NCBI GenBank assembly: GCA_937921485.1
Contig: CAKZSV010000030.1
Span: 1 to 36,022, forward strand
DNA from: an uncultured bacterium
GTDB lineage: Bacteria > Spirochaetota > UBA4802 > JAGODF01
Length of the DNA: 36,022 nucleotides
Direction of reading: 5' to 3'
The position numbers and the translations under genes are program-made. Each line of letters starts with the position of its first letter. Position 1 is the first letter of the stretch. Of this stretch, positions 17,844 to 27,244 are shown piece by piece. The notes beneath the pieces are model-generated. The model ran no database searches, was not told the DNA's origin, and worked only from the letters and a program-made list of their open reading frames with translations.

Positions 17844-18582
17844 ATGCTTCAAACAATTGACAGCTGTAAAATATATCATGATAAATCCGGCTTCATTCCT
17901 CCTTTCCAGCTCGACATTTATGGGCACCTCTAAAAACCGCTTTCATCCTTAAAAATAGTATCATAAAGAAAGCGGTTTTTACCTATATATTGTGCCCACA
18001 AGGGAACATCCTTATAATGGTTTTTAGAAGTTCCCTTATTTTTATATTGCCGATGGGCTGATGATTGATGCAGGATCGGCACACATCATGAGAAAAGCAT
18101 CGAAAATCCTGCAAAATGAACGCATCGATGCCGTTGCCATCACCCATATCCATGAAGATCACACCGGCCTGGCCTGGTGGCTGCAAAAAGAAAAACATGT
18201 GCCGATTTACATCCATAAAAATTCACTACAAGAGGCATCTGACAAAAGCGACATTCCTTTGTACAGAAGGCTTGTGTGGGGAAATCGAAAAGGATTCAGC
18301 GCGCTGCCCATTCCAAAATATTTTCAAACGAATCATTACACCTTTGACGTGATAGAAGCACCGGGACACCATAAGGATCATGTGGTCTTGCATGAAAAAA
18401 ATATGGGCTGGCTCTTCACCGGCGATCTCTTTGTGAGCTCGCGCCAGCGAGTAGCATTTAAAGATGAAAACATTTGCGATACCATTCACACGCTCAAAAA
18501 GATGCTTGCAAAGGATTTCGATACAATTTTCTGCAGCCACTCCGGCATGCAAAAAAACGGGAAGGAAAAATTTCAATTTTAA
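17844..18582 (+). pseudogene. Metallo-beta-lactamase-fold hydrolase, split by a MITE-like insertion
   Basis: The original gene begins at the ATG at 17844. Its frame (MLQTIDSCKIYHDKSG, then FIPPFQLDIY) runs into the element at 17922 and stops after GHL. Downstream of the element the same protein resumes with IADGLMIDAGSA. Deleting one copy of the flanking TTTAT plus the element gives a continuous 204-codon frame. The restored protein has the MBL motif THIHEDH, a second metal histidine in APGHHKDH, the TGDL aspartate and CSHSG, so the metal site was complete. The C-terminus ends soon after CSHSG, about 30 residues short of similar hydrolases, which may be a second lesion. As it stands, only an internal ATG at 18061, without a ribosome site, could yield a 173-residue fragment missing the first strands. 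Confidence 0.85.
17922..18040 (+). mobile_element. MITE-like hairpin element, copy 2, inserted in a hydrolase gene
   Basis: The 119-bp insertion is flanked by the direct repeat TTTAT (17917-17921 and 18041-18045), read as a target-site duplication. The exact length could be 3-5 bp because the right end is T-rich. It is nearly identical to 10592-10716 in the same orientation. Stems GGGCAC/GTGCCC, ACCGCTTTC/GAAAGCGGT and AAGGGAAC/GTTCCCTT are all conserved, with substitutions mainly in the first loop. It has no coding capacity. A promoter-like pair TTGTGC (17990-17995) and TATAAT (18013-18018) with 17-bp spacing points rightward towards the remaining hydrolase fragment. Confidence 0.85.
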
Positions 18583-18662
18583 TTGAAATATTACATGAAT
18601 TGGAAAAGTTGACGAAGGTTTAAAAAATCCAGCTAACGTAATCGGAGCAGGCAGCGTTCCCC

Positions 18663-19649
18663 CTACTTCCCATGGTCCGAAAAATATTTCATAAACTGAG
18701 CCTGCTCGTAGTGAATGGGATCCTCAATATTCTTAAAGCTCAGCCTTCCTTTGAAATCATCGATTTTTTTAAACGAGTGCGCGCCCATCCATGTTCGCAA
18801 ATCCTCGAGCATCACGCCGATCTGCTTCGCGCCGTTGTTGTATATCGCCGTGGCAATCTCCGCGCACGATGCACCCACAAGAAGTACCTTTGCAAGCGAA
18901 GAGCCGTCGTGCACGCCGGTCGAGGCGGAAAGATCGCATTTCACGCGTCCCGCAAGCATCCCGATCCATCGCAATGGTAAAGCAAGTTCTGCAGGAGTGC
19001 TATAGACGGGCATTGCGGTCATGGTGAGCGTCCGCAGGTCAATATCGGGGCTCACAAAGCGGTTGAAAAGCACAAGCCCCTGAATGCCGCTTGATGAAAG
19101 CGCAGTGAGAAAATACGCCATCCCGGAAAAGTGATAGCCAAGCTTCAGAGCAAGAGGAATTTTAATGTGCTTTTTAACGCCGGCAACGATATCGAAATAC
19201 CTCCGCTCAACTGCCTCGCCAGTGAGTTTTGCATCCGAAGGCATGATAAATATATTCAGCTCGAGCGCATCGGCGCCGGCGTTTTCTATGGATTTTGCAT
19301 AATTACCCCATTCACCAGCCGACACGCAGTTGATGCTTGCAATCACCGGGATGCGTACCGACTTTTTCGCGCCCTCTATGAGCTTGAAGTAATTACCCAC
19401 ATTTTCTTCGCGCACATAATAGCGCATGTACTCGGCCGCTTCGCCATAATTGTTCACAACCGCGCCGGAGCCCGAGGCTTTTGAAATTTCCATCATAATT
19501 TCTTCTTCGAAAAGCGATTTCAACGCCACCGCGCCGGCTCCGGAATCCGCCATATGCTTGATTCCGTCAACGGTGGATGTCATGCCGGAACTGCCCACGA
19601 TAATTGGATTTGAAAGCTTCATCCCCATATATGTTGTTGATATATCCAT
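18663..19649 (-). CDS. Dihydroorotate dehydrogenase-like FMN protein
   Basis: A 328-residue TIM-barrel protein of the PyrD class 1 superfamily. It starts with DISTTYMGMKLSNPIIVGSSG, as in that family (G-x-x-x-x-N-P-I). It continues with IPVIASIN, ADALELNIF, IPLALKLG, GLVLFNRF and the phosphate-binding end STGVHDG, then LLVGASCAEIATAIYNNG. The class 1 dehydrogenase loop that follows the ELN strand and carries S-C-P-N is replaced by NIFIMPSD, and the catalytic cysteine loop is not recognisable. It may therefore reduce or oxidise another substrate, possibly with an iron-sulfur partner; no pyr genes are nearby. The start has an AGGAGG-like site (AAGGAGGAAAGG). Confidence 0.75.
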   Translation of the reverse strand: MDISTTYMGMKLSNPIIVGSSGMTSTVDGIKHMADSGAGAVALKSLFEEEIMMEISKASGSGAVVNNYGEAAEYMRYYVREENVGNYFKLIEGAKKSVRIPVIASINCVSAGEWGNYAKSIENAGADALELNIFIMPSDAKLTGEAVERRYFDIVAGVKKHIKIPLALKLGYHFSGMAYFLTALSSSGIQGLVLFNRFVSPDIDLRTLTMTAMPVYSTPAELALPLRWIGMLAGRVKCDLSASTGVHDGSSLAKVLLVGASCAEIATAIYNNGAKQIGVMLEDLRTWMGAHSFKKIDDFKGRLSFKNIEDPIHYEQAQFMKYFSDHGK

Positions 19650-19673
19650 TCCTTTCCTCCTTATGCATTACGT

Positions 19674-19694
19674 GCGGCTTTCATTAAAAGCCGC
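19674..19694 (-). promoter_or_regulatory. Hairpin in the leader of the DHOD-like gene
   Basis: GCGGCTTT (19674-19681) and AAAGCCGC (19687-19694) form an 8-bp stem with a 5-nt loop, 25 bp before the start at 19649 and just ahead of the ribosome site. It lacks a U-run, so it is a candidate mRNA leader structure rather than a terminator. Confidence 0.35.
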
Positions 19695-19759
19695 AATTAC
19701 GGCAATCGCATGGTGCGCATATTTCTCATGCACGGCGTGATAGTGCAAGCTAAAATTAT

Positions 19760-19782
19760 CTCGCATTTGCATGCGAGTTTTT
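19760..19782. terminator. Candidate intrinsic terminator after the chemoreceptor gene
   Basis: CTCGCAT (19760-19766) and ATGCGAG (19771-19777) form a 7-bp stem with a 4-nt loop. On the plus strand it is followed by TTTTT. On the minus strand, which would end the receptor transcript, the stem is followed by ATAATTTT. Confidence 0.5.
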
Positions 19783-19888
19783 AACCCATTGGAGCAGCGT
19801 GCCGCTTTTCGAAAAGAGGTCTAATGGTGTTAATCATGACATTGCAAGGCTAAGGGGTCAGCCGCCAGGCGAATGTTTCGTTCATTAT

Positions 19889-22567
19889 TTACGATTCCTT
19901 TTTGCCGTCATCCGCAGGGTCGCTTTCCTTCAACCTGAACGACTCCATGTTCGCGGCAAGGCTCTGTGAACTGAGATCGATGATTTTTGAATAGCTCCTC
20001 ACCATTTCAGCGCTTTCCAGCGTCTGCTGGGAAATTTCATTGATGGTATTTATCGCTTTGGTGAGCTCTTCCACGGTTTTTTTCTGTTCCTGCGAAAACG
20101 CATAGATGCTGCTGGCAATTTCACTCAGCCTGTTGATTTTACTCTGAATGTCGGTATTCATTGTGGCAAGTTCACTGGTGAAATCCATCGTGCCGGCAAG
20201 CACTTCCCGCGTTTCCTTGATTTTCTCGCGAACTTCATTAAAGATACCGGCAGTATCGCTGATGAAGCTTATCTCAACCGAAATCCTCTGCGTATGTTCC
20301 GAGATAGTGCTTCGGATTCCCTTTACAAGTTCGGCCGTTTGATCCGCAAGTTTGTTCACTTCATCGGCCACCACCGAAAAGCCTTTACCGGCATCACCCG
20401 CGCGCGACGCTTCAATCGCAGCATTCAGCGCCAGCAAATTAATCTTGTCGGCAACCTCATCGATCAGGTTGATGGTATCTTCGAGCTGGCGCAGATAATC
20501 CGCCATTTCCCCGATGGCCTTCACCGATTTGGTCATCGTCTTTTCACCGACTTCAACCAGACCAACAGCTCCCTGAATGCTGTCGCTGAGCTTTCCGATC
20601 CTCTGCGCAAGCTGCCCGCTTCGTGAGTTTATTTTCTCCACATCTTTTTTGATGAGATCCGAACCTTCCATCTGCGCCTTGACGTCCTCAAGGCTTGCTT
20701 CATACGAAGCGGACATCTCTTCGTACGCGCTTGCCGCCTCCTCAACAATGGAAGCCAGTTCCTGCGCAATATCGGAAAGCCGAGACGATGAGCTATTAAG
20801 ATCAGTGCTGATTGTTTTCACCTCAATGCTATTTGAAGAGATGTTCTGCACCATCACCCGAAGCGACTGCACCATATTATTGAAGGTATGCGTGATGAAC
20901 CCGAGTTCATCCTCAATGCGAACCGGCACTTCAACATTCAGATTTCCCTTATTCACCTCACGAACGCCCGCGGAAAGCGCTTTGAGCGGATTGACCAGCA
21001 CACCCGCGAAAAAGACGCTAAAGCCGAAGCGGACCACCACCACAATGATAAGGAGCATAACAACAAGCCTGAGCACCGCCTGATGCATGTAGGTGCGATA
21101 ATTGATATATGGAAACCCGACCTCAACGATTCTGCCGCTTTCAGGGTGATACACGGTGTACGCCGTGAAGTGAGCATTTCCTTCCTTCGAACTTCTGTAG
21201 CGGCGGGCATTGCCGCCTTCCATGGAGGTGAGATAGCTCAGAAGCACGCTTTTGAGCTCATATCCTTCTTCTTCACTTGCATTGAGTTTTTCCAGCATTG
21301 CCAGCCTGAAAGCTTCGCACTGCCTATCCGGCTTCTGGAGAAATTTTTCCGCCATTGCCCGAAAATTTCCATCCGGCAGCTGGCGCAACTTGTTTCGGCG
21401 ATAATACAGAAGATCGTTTAAAGAAGCGGCATAGGCAACTATTTTCGCCCCGGGATTCGGATCTGCATCGTCGAGCGTTGCCGCAAAATTTTTCAGCGCA
21501 CCGGCAAAACCTTTCAGATGCCCGGACGCGTTTTCAAAAAGCTTCGCGATCGATTGCTTAAAATTTTCATCGTCGAGTATTTTAATCTGTTCAAACACCC
21601 AGGCGTTTTCGAGTTCGGCTTTTAATGCATCTACATCAATGCTTTCTCCACCACGTATATTTCGCACTGTTTTTGACAGTGGGTCGTACTCGAGCAGATA
21701 CGCCGCATCGCCCTCAAGATTGCCGCTTTTCACCGAAAGCGCGGCAACATTGCTCCGGATTTCATCGTACGCGGCATCGCGGTCGCGGAGAAAATAAAAG
21801 CTTTGAAATTGAAAGAATATCATCACCATCACCAGGGTGATGCCGACGAGCTTCCCCATGAACGAAAAGCGTTCTTTTGTGTTATTGAGATATACCACAA
21901 TAAGCAGAAAAAAACCGGACACATTGAACACCACCCACGCATTGTGAAACACCTCGCGGCTGAATACGCCATCGCGGCTGAGCGTATTGGTAATAGAAGG
22001 AGCAATTGTGGCAACCAAAACAGCAAAAAGCATAAGCGCAAGCATCCCGCGCTCTCCCTTTTGAGCCACAATGATGCGCCAGATGATGATGCCGATGAGT
22101 CCGAGCAAATACAGCATGATGGCGATGCCCACGCGCTTGCTGGCAATTTCGGCATCAAAGTCCCAGTAGTGCCCTCGGAAGAGGAACACTTTGTCGGAAA
22201 GAAGCGTTGCCGCAATAAACGCAAGGGCAATGGCAATGGTGAGCGCATACATGAGGCGCAGATATAGTCGAACACCTTTGGGATTTCGTTCCGTGGGAAA
22301 ATAAAAATAGAAGGCGGAAATATGCACGATTGCCAGAAGAATCAGGAGCACAGTCACCCAGCGGTGATAGGCGGCCATGGGATGATACATGCACGAAGAA
22401 ATGAAATATGCAAAATTAAATAAAGCCATTATACTATATGAAAACGCTATATGGAAGGTAGCTTTCGACCGCTCTTTTTCTGAGAAGAGGAATAAAGAAA
22501 TCAGCACGAAAAATGCCACCCCAATGAGTGAGCCGATTGAAAACGAATGAAATTGTACCATCTCCAT
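19889..22567 (-). CDS. Methyl-accepting chemotaxis-type receptor with N-terminal 7TM module
   Basis: An 892-residue protein. Residues 10-230 contain about seven hydrophobic helices, like the 7TM modules of some histidine kinases, followed by another helix (238-258). Residues 262-495 form a largely helical sensor region. A further TM helix (498-522) leads into a HAMP domain (about 523-575, [20 protein letters not shown]) and a cytoplasmic MCP signalling coiled coil (580-880). The conserved hairpin tip is intact ([20 protein letters not shown] and [15 protein letters not shown], about 709-744), so interaction with CheA and CheW is expected. No C-terminal CheR pentapeptide is visible. No che genes are adjacent. 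The start is the ATG at 22567 with AAAGGCGG upstream; ATG 22561 is an alternative. Confidence 0.85.
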   Translation of the reverse strand: MEMVQFHSFSIGSLIGVAFFVLISLFLFSEKERSKATFHIAFSYSIMALFNFAYFISSCMYHPMAAYHRWVTVLLILLAIVHISAFYFYFPTERNPKGVRLYLRLMYALTIAIALAFIAATLLSDKVFLFRGHYWDFDAEIASKRVGIAIMLYLLGLIGIIIWRIIVAQKGERGMLALMLFAVLVATIAPSITNTLSRDGVFSREVFHNAWVVFNVSGFFLLIVVYLNNTKERFSFMGKLVGITLVMVMIFFQFQSFYFLRDRDAAYDEIRSNVAALSVKSGNLEGDAAYLLEYDPLSKTVRNIRGGESIDVDALKAELENAWVFEQIKILDDENFKQSIAKLFENASGHLKGFAGALKNFAATLDDADPNPGAKIVAYAASLNDLLYYRRNKLRQLPDGNFRAMAEKFLQKPDRQCEAFRLAMLEKLNASEEEGYELKSVLLSYLTSMEGGNARRYRSSKEGNAHFTAYTVYHPESGRIVEVGFPYINYRTYMHQAVLRLVVMLLIIVVVVRFGFSVFFAGVLVNPLKALSAGVREVNKGNLNVEVPVRIEDELGFITHTFNNMVQSLRVMVQNISSNSIEVKTISTDLNSSSSRLSDIAQELASIVEEAASAYEEMSASYEASLEDVKAQMEGSDLIKKDVEKINSRSGQLAQRIGKLSDSIQGAVGLVEVGEKTMTKSVKAIGEMADYLRQLEDTINLIDEVADKINLLALNAAIEASRAGDAGKGFSVVADEVNKLADQTAELVKGIRSTISEHTQRISVEISFISDTAGIFNEVREKIKETREVLAGTMDFTSELATMNTDIQSKINRLSEIASSIYAFSQEQKKTVEELTKAINTINEISQQTLESAEMVRSYSKIIDLSSQSLAANMESFRLKESDPADDGKKES

Positions 22568-22890
22568 ACCATACCGCCTTTATTTTTCATGCTTCAGACG
22601 CCACCCTTTCGCATCACATCCCTGCTTGCTACCTATGCTTCATCCGAGCCTCATGTAGTCGTATATATATATCGATATCGATGAAAAATAGCTTTTCAGC
22701 ACAGAGGCACACACGCACAATCGCCTTTTTCATAATATCGGTCAATTGCCCATAATTAATCACCTACCGCAGTGGACATCATTTAATAAAAATGTAAAGC
22801 GGATTTTCACAAATTGGGTTAAAATTCTTAAGGAAAAGGAGCACGCGGCGATGATTCAACAGGCATCACACACCGCCGCGATGATACAGG
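22568..22890. other. Intergenic region between the chemoreceptor and activase genes
   Basis: A 323-bp gap with no convincing open frame. It should hold the end of the activase transcript and the receptor promoter. A 12-bp palindrome ATCGATATCGAT lies at 22671-22682 within an alternating TA tract. GCGGCG and CGCCGC near 22846-22880 could pair but have no U-run. Confidence 0.4.
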
Positions 22891-25800
22891 TCATATTGCC
22901 CGTGCCTCGGCTTTTTTCTTTGCGTGCAGATACCGGAGATATGGCACCACATCCCCGTTTTTCATCCCGCCGATGCCGTCGTATTCGATTGTTACCACCG
23001 GCACGCCGGTAAGCCGCTCGATTTCCGAGGCCATCGCTTCGGTTACCAGCGAAGGACAGCAGTAGGACGGATTTGTCTGCACAAAAAGCGCTACGTCCGG
23101 GTGCGCGCGCAGAATTGAAAAAATCTTGAGGACATTGTCCATCGATTCGCCGGTGTGCCGCGCCGTAAGCCTCACCAGAGACAGTTTTTCTTCATAGTTC
23201 TCAAGCGGCATATGCGGCGGCTCCTGTATTATTTCATTGAATATATCGCAATACTTCCGTTCAAAAATCGGAACGGTCTTTTGCAGCAATTTCGCCGTTG
23301 CCGCTCCCCCATACAGCCCTTCGCGCATCCATTTGCGGATATACGGATCGGCGATTATCTTCATATAGTCGCTGTATGGCGTGGTGATCACCTCGCCCCC
23401 AAGCGATTCTATGTATTTCATAAGGTTCTGATTCATCACATCATTATCGCGCACATACAGATCGCCGAAGATCGCAATCTTGGGGCGACGCGTTTTTGCC
23501 ACCGGCACTGCTTTGAGCACATCCACCGCCTTGTGAAGCGCCTCATCCTTCGAAGCACCGGTCTCAAACGCCCGCGCAAGTATGCGAAGCGCACGCGCAC
23601 CCGCTCTGTCGGCACTGCCCCTTTCGAGTTCATACGGCCGAATTTTGCACAGCGCCTTACGCAGCAGACCACCGAACATGTAGGCGAAGTATGAATCCAC
23701 CGCCACATTCACCGAAATATCAAGGAAGGTGATATCGCCCAGATAGATGGCCACGCCTCCCGGAAAATGCGGCTTCAAGAGCCTTTCCATATAATAGGGA
23801 AACATCCGGATGTTGCAGGAAATCGTCGATTGAAATAGCCACAGTGCGGTTTCATCGGGCATGAGATCGTATTTTTCCATATAGTCGAGCACGCCCTGCG
23901 CCACAGCAGAAAGCGGAAGGCACTGGCCGGTGTTCATGCGCAGGCTCTTTTTGATTGTCTCGTCAGTTTCTTCAAGAAGCCGCGCATCGAATCCTGCATG
24001 CCGGAGATTCGCTTCGATGAGTTTGCCGGTGTATGCATCCCAGTTTGGAAGAAGGAGCGTCTTTCCGGCGAGTTCGCTTTTACCCCTCAGAAACTGCATA
24101 TGCGAAAAGGCCATTGTATTTGTTTCCTTTTCCTTATAGCCGCCCATGGAGTTCTCCGCACGTTGAAGGTGATTGCGGAACGAACGAATGCCCGCTTCAA
24201 TGCGCGTCTCGTAGCCGACGCTCGAATCGTGCTCATCAAGCTGAAGGATGAGATACGGCTTGCCGGATTCATCGAGCATATCCCTGAAATACTCAATGAC
24301 GTAGGAATCGGGCGTGCACTTGAACGACGTCAGAAGCACCGGATACAGCCTTTCGGTGCGTGATGCAACGCGCGCCGCTTCAAGCACTTTCGCCGCGTAA
24401 TTCCAGTGCAGCGCTTCAAGAAGAGGACGGATATCCTGCGATTCGCCGTCATCCACCATGTCCATGTACCAGGCGCGCACGCCCAGCCGTGCAAATATAT
24501 CGGGGATGGAGCCATTCATCTCAGGTGAAAGAACCGCATAGGGCCTGCCTAAAAGAAGCACCTCGACATCGCTTCCGGAGGAAAAGTTTTCCAAAAAAAG
24601 GCTTTGCACATTACTTTTGTACGATTGATATTCCTCATACGCGCGGTCGAATGCCGATGAGATTGCCATAAAGCCTGCATGAAAGCCGTGTATTTTTGAA
24701 AATTCGCGGTAGAGCGAAAATTTTATCTGGATGCTTCCGCCCGGGCCATGCACTTCGGGACTGAGAATTCTGTCGCGTTTGGCCGGATCTTCCGAGCACC
24801 ATACCACCGATGGGGCAAACTGCGAATAATAGCAGTAGTGCCGCCGCGCACCGGGCAGTTCGCTTTTTCTTTCAAAATAGAAAGGCAGAAATACATAATC
24901 GGCCTTTTCAAGAAGATACTGCACATGCCCGTGCAGTGATGCAACAGGAGCACAGAACTCCGCACCTGCCCGCTCCTTACCCGCGCCGACAAGGCCTCTT
25001 TGATGTTCGCTTGTGACCACGCGGATTCCAAGCTCGGCAAAAAAGCGCTTCCATAATACAAGCTCTTCGGTAATGTAGAGCGCAGCCGGAAGACCGATGG
25101 AAAACGGCGCGTTTTCAACATCCTGCATTTTCCCCGGCAGCGCCTTTGTGCGCATCTTCAGAAGTCCTTCCGTGCGGCTTTCATCGCGCACGAACTTCTG
25201 CGTCTGATAATCCCGCCCGCACAGAAAGCCAAATGCGACGGTTTCTCCGCCCACATCCGCAACCGATAGTTTGCAGTGATTGGTGCAAAGCTCGCACACT
25301 TCGGAACGCACCGGAATTGAAACGGCATGAAGGCCGATTCCGCGAAAAGATGTTTTGTGTGCCATTTCATCGCGAAGCGCAAGCGCCGCGCCGTATGCAC
25401 CGGTGATATGGCAAAATTTTGAAACTCGAATTTTTTTGCCAAGCTTTTGCTCAAAAGCTGCCACCAGCGCTCTGTTTTTTGCGGTAGCCCCCTGAAAAAA
25501 AATCCTCTCGCCGATTTTCGCCTTGCCGGCCACTTTGAGAAGATAATTATCGCGCACCGAGTGGAGCACCGATGCCAGTATTTCCTCAACCGCGTAATTT
25601 TCGGTGATGTAGTAATTTAAATCGCGTTCCATAAACACGGTACAGCGGTCGCTTGAAAGCGGCGCCCGTGCACCCTCCGCGCGCGCGGAATATTCCGAGA
25701 GCGGCACATCGAGTTTTTTTGCCTGTTCCTCAATGAAACTTCCCGTGCCGGCAGCGCAGACATTGTTCATTATCGAAAATGTCACACGGCCGCCTTTGAG

Positions 25801-27120
25801 CGCGGTGAATTTCGCATCCTGTCCGCCAATCTCTATAATGGTATCCACCTCTGGATCAAGCTCGACGGCCGCGCGCGCGTGCGCGCTGATTTCATCGAGC
25901 GCGATATCCGCTCCAATCACCTTGCCGATGAATTTCCTTCCCGAACCGGTTGTGGCAGCACCTGAAAAGCTAAATCGCACGCGTTCTTTTTTTTCAATAT
26001 CATCGAGCGCTTCAAAAATATTCTGCACCGCTTCCACCGGCCGCCCGGAGGTCCGGGTATAGAGCCCCGCCAGCACCTCCCCCTCTGTGCTTATCAGCGC
26101 CGCCTTGGTGCTCGTCGAGCCTATATCGATGCCCAGAAAGACGCGATGCTCCCCCGACAATTGCGCGTAGATATCGGCTTCCACGGGAATTGCCATCCTT
26201 TCGGATTTCGTTACATATTCATAGCTCTTTATGCCGGAGAAATCGGGATAATCGCTGGATGAAAGCACAAGTGAAGGATAAAAATACGAGCGCGCTTTAT
26301 CGCTTTTCACTAAAAGCGAAGCCGGATGCTCAATGAATTTTTTATCGGAAATACCATTTCTAAGAAGCTCAAGCGATGCGCCGTACGCACCGAAAAGATG
26401 TGAATGCTCATCTATCGTGATTGGTACATCAAGCAGCGATTCGAGATGCCGCACCACTGCGCGGTTTTTTGAAACCCCGCCCGCCATCACAAGGGGAAGG
26501 CGCGGCAATTCGCCGGAAAAAAGCGTATCGCGGATATTGCGCGCAAGCCCCATGCAAAGCCCATCGCAAATTTCTTCAATCGTGTGACCCACCTGCTGCG
26601 CGTGGATGAGGTCTGTTTTAGCGAACACAGCACAGCGGGACGCAATGCGCGGCGGCTCTTTCGTGCTGGCAAGCGCAAGATTTGCAAACTCTCCAATAGT
26701 AAGCCCCAACCTTCGCGCCTGCTGATCCAGAAAACTGCCGGTACCCGCCGCGCAGGAAGTGTTTGAACGATAATTCAGATAGGCGCCGTTTTCGTCGAAA
26801 CTTGCCAGGCCGAATTTTTCGCCGCCCACCAGAAGCATCGACCCAATCCGCCCATGTTTTCTTCTGGCTGCCTCTATACACGCAATCCTGTCATCAACGC
26901 GAAACGCATCGCAGATGATATCCGGCGTCGAAGCGCTCACTGCGATACCGGCGAGGCCTTCGCCGGGAACATGTTCAAGTATCCGCTGAATCTCCTCGGT
27001 GATTCTTCCCCGGTGAAGCACGTATTCCGCATCGACAATCTCGCCTTTGGAATCGATTCGCACGGCCGAAAGCGCAATCGATCCCGCGTCGATGCCAAGC
27101 ACAAAACATTTCTCTTCCAT
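22891..27120 (-). CDS. Fused acyl-CoA dehydratase activase / dehydratase-like protein
   Basis: A 1409-residue protein with four regions. Residues 6-255 and 327-585 are two BadF/BadG/HgdC-type ASKHA ATPase domains, with phosphate loops GIDAGS and GIDIGSTSTK. Both carry the cluster-ligand cysteines of activases: CAAGTGSF (C123 and C455) and R-C-x-VF (C163 and C493). Residues about 600-890 match the DUF2229/CoA-enzyme-activase region. The remainder resembles a 2-hydroxyacyl-CoA dehydratase (HgdB-like) subunit, with cysteine motifs FKCTPDSY, TGQCLPLS and YCCPSL. Known activases use ATP and a [4Fe-4S] cluster to inject electrons into a dehydratase or double-cubane protein. Proteins of this length and order are common in strict anaerobes, with unproven substrates. 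The ribosome site AGGTGGTAGGG precedes the ATG. A terminator separates it from plsB upstream. Confidence 0.85.
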   Translation of the reverse strand: MEEKCFVLGIDAGSIALSAVRIDSKGEIVDAEYVLHRGRITEEIQRILEHVPGEGLAGIAVSASTPDIICDAFRVDDRIACIEAARRKHGRIGSMLLVGGEKFGLASFDENGAYLNYRSNTSCAAGTGSFLDQQARRLGLTIGEFANLALASTKEPPRIASRCAVFAKTDLIHAQQVGHTIEEICDGLCMGLARNIRDTLFSGELPRLPLVMAGGVSKNRAVVRHLESLLDVPITIDEHSHLFGAYGASLELLRNGISDKKFIEHPASLLVKSDKARSYFYPSLVLSSSDYPDFSGIKSYEYVTKSERMAIPVEADIYAQLSGEHRVFLGIDIGSTSTKAALISTEGEVLAGLYTRTSGRPVEAVQNIFEALDDIEKKERVRFSFSGAATTGSGRKFIGKVIGADIALDEISAHARAAVELDPEVDTIIEIGGQDAKFTALKGGRVTFSIMNNVCAAGTGSFIEEQAKKLDVPLSEYSARAEGARAPLSSDRCTVFMERDLNYYITENYAVEEILASVLHSVRDNYLLKVAGKAKIGERIFFQGATAKNRALVAAFEQKLGKKIRVSKFCHITGAYGAALALRDEMAHKTSFRGIGLHAVSIPVRSEVCELCTNHCKLSVADVGGETVAFGFLCGRDYQTQKFVRDESRTEGLLKMRTKALPGKMQDVENAPFSIGLPAALYITEELVLWKRFFAELGIRVVTSEHQRGLVGAGKERAGAEFCAPVASLHGHVQYLLEKADYVFLPFYFERKSELPGARRHYCYYSQFAPSVVWCSEDPAKRDRILSPEVHGPGGSIQIKFSLYREFSKIHGFHAGFMAISSAFDRAYEEYQSYKSNVQSLFLENFSSGSDVEVLLLGRPYAVLSPEMNGSIPDIFARLGVRAWYMDMVDDGESQDIRPLLEALHWNYAAKVLEAARVASRTERLYPVLLTSFKCTPDSYVIEYFRDMLDESGKPYLILQLDEHDSSVGYETRIEAGIRSFRNHLQRAENSMGGYKEKETNTMAFSHMQFLRGKSELAGKTLLLPNWDAYTGKLIEANLRHAGFDARLLEETDETIKKSLRMNTGQCLPLSAVAQGVLDYMEKYDLMPDETALWLFQSTISCNIRMFPYYMERLLKPHFPGGVAIYLGDITFLDISVNVAVDSYFAYMFGGLLRKALCKIRPYELERGSADRAGARALRILARAFETGASKDEALHKAVDVLKAVPVAKTRRPKIAIFGDLYVRDNDVMNQNLMKYIESLGGEVITTPYSDYMKIIADPYIRKWMREGLYGGAATAKLLQKTVPIFERKYCDIFNEIIQEPPHMPLENYEEKLSLVRLTARHTGESMDNVLKIFSILRAHPDVALFVQTNPSYCCPSLVTEAMASEIERLTGVPVVTIEYDGIGGMKNGDVVPYLRYLHAKKKAEARAI

Positions 27121-27170
27121 TACCCTACCACCTTTTTTTGCTGATCTACATTATCCCCCGCAAAACACGC

Positions 27171-27215
27171 AAGAAAAATATACGTGCGAAACCGCGCACG
27201 TATTCTCTTTTTTTT
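27171..27215. terminator. Intrinsic terminator after plsB
   Basis: ATACGTGCG (27180-27188) pairs with CGCACGTAT (27195-27203) in a 9-bp stem. On the minus strand it is followed by ATTTTTCTT, suited to ending the plsC-plsB transcript. On the plus strand a T-rich run also follows. Confidence 0.75.
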
Positions 27216-27244
27216 GCGAAACAACCAGCAGGCTTGTAGCAGCA

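Noticed and set aside
17878..17919. Alternative hydrolase N-terminus from the ATG at 17878 (MINPASFLLSSSTF)
   Set aside because: It joins the downstream part in frame only if the junction is placed to leave no full TTTAT duplication. The frame from 17844 fits the 5-bp duplication exactly and gives a better protein start.
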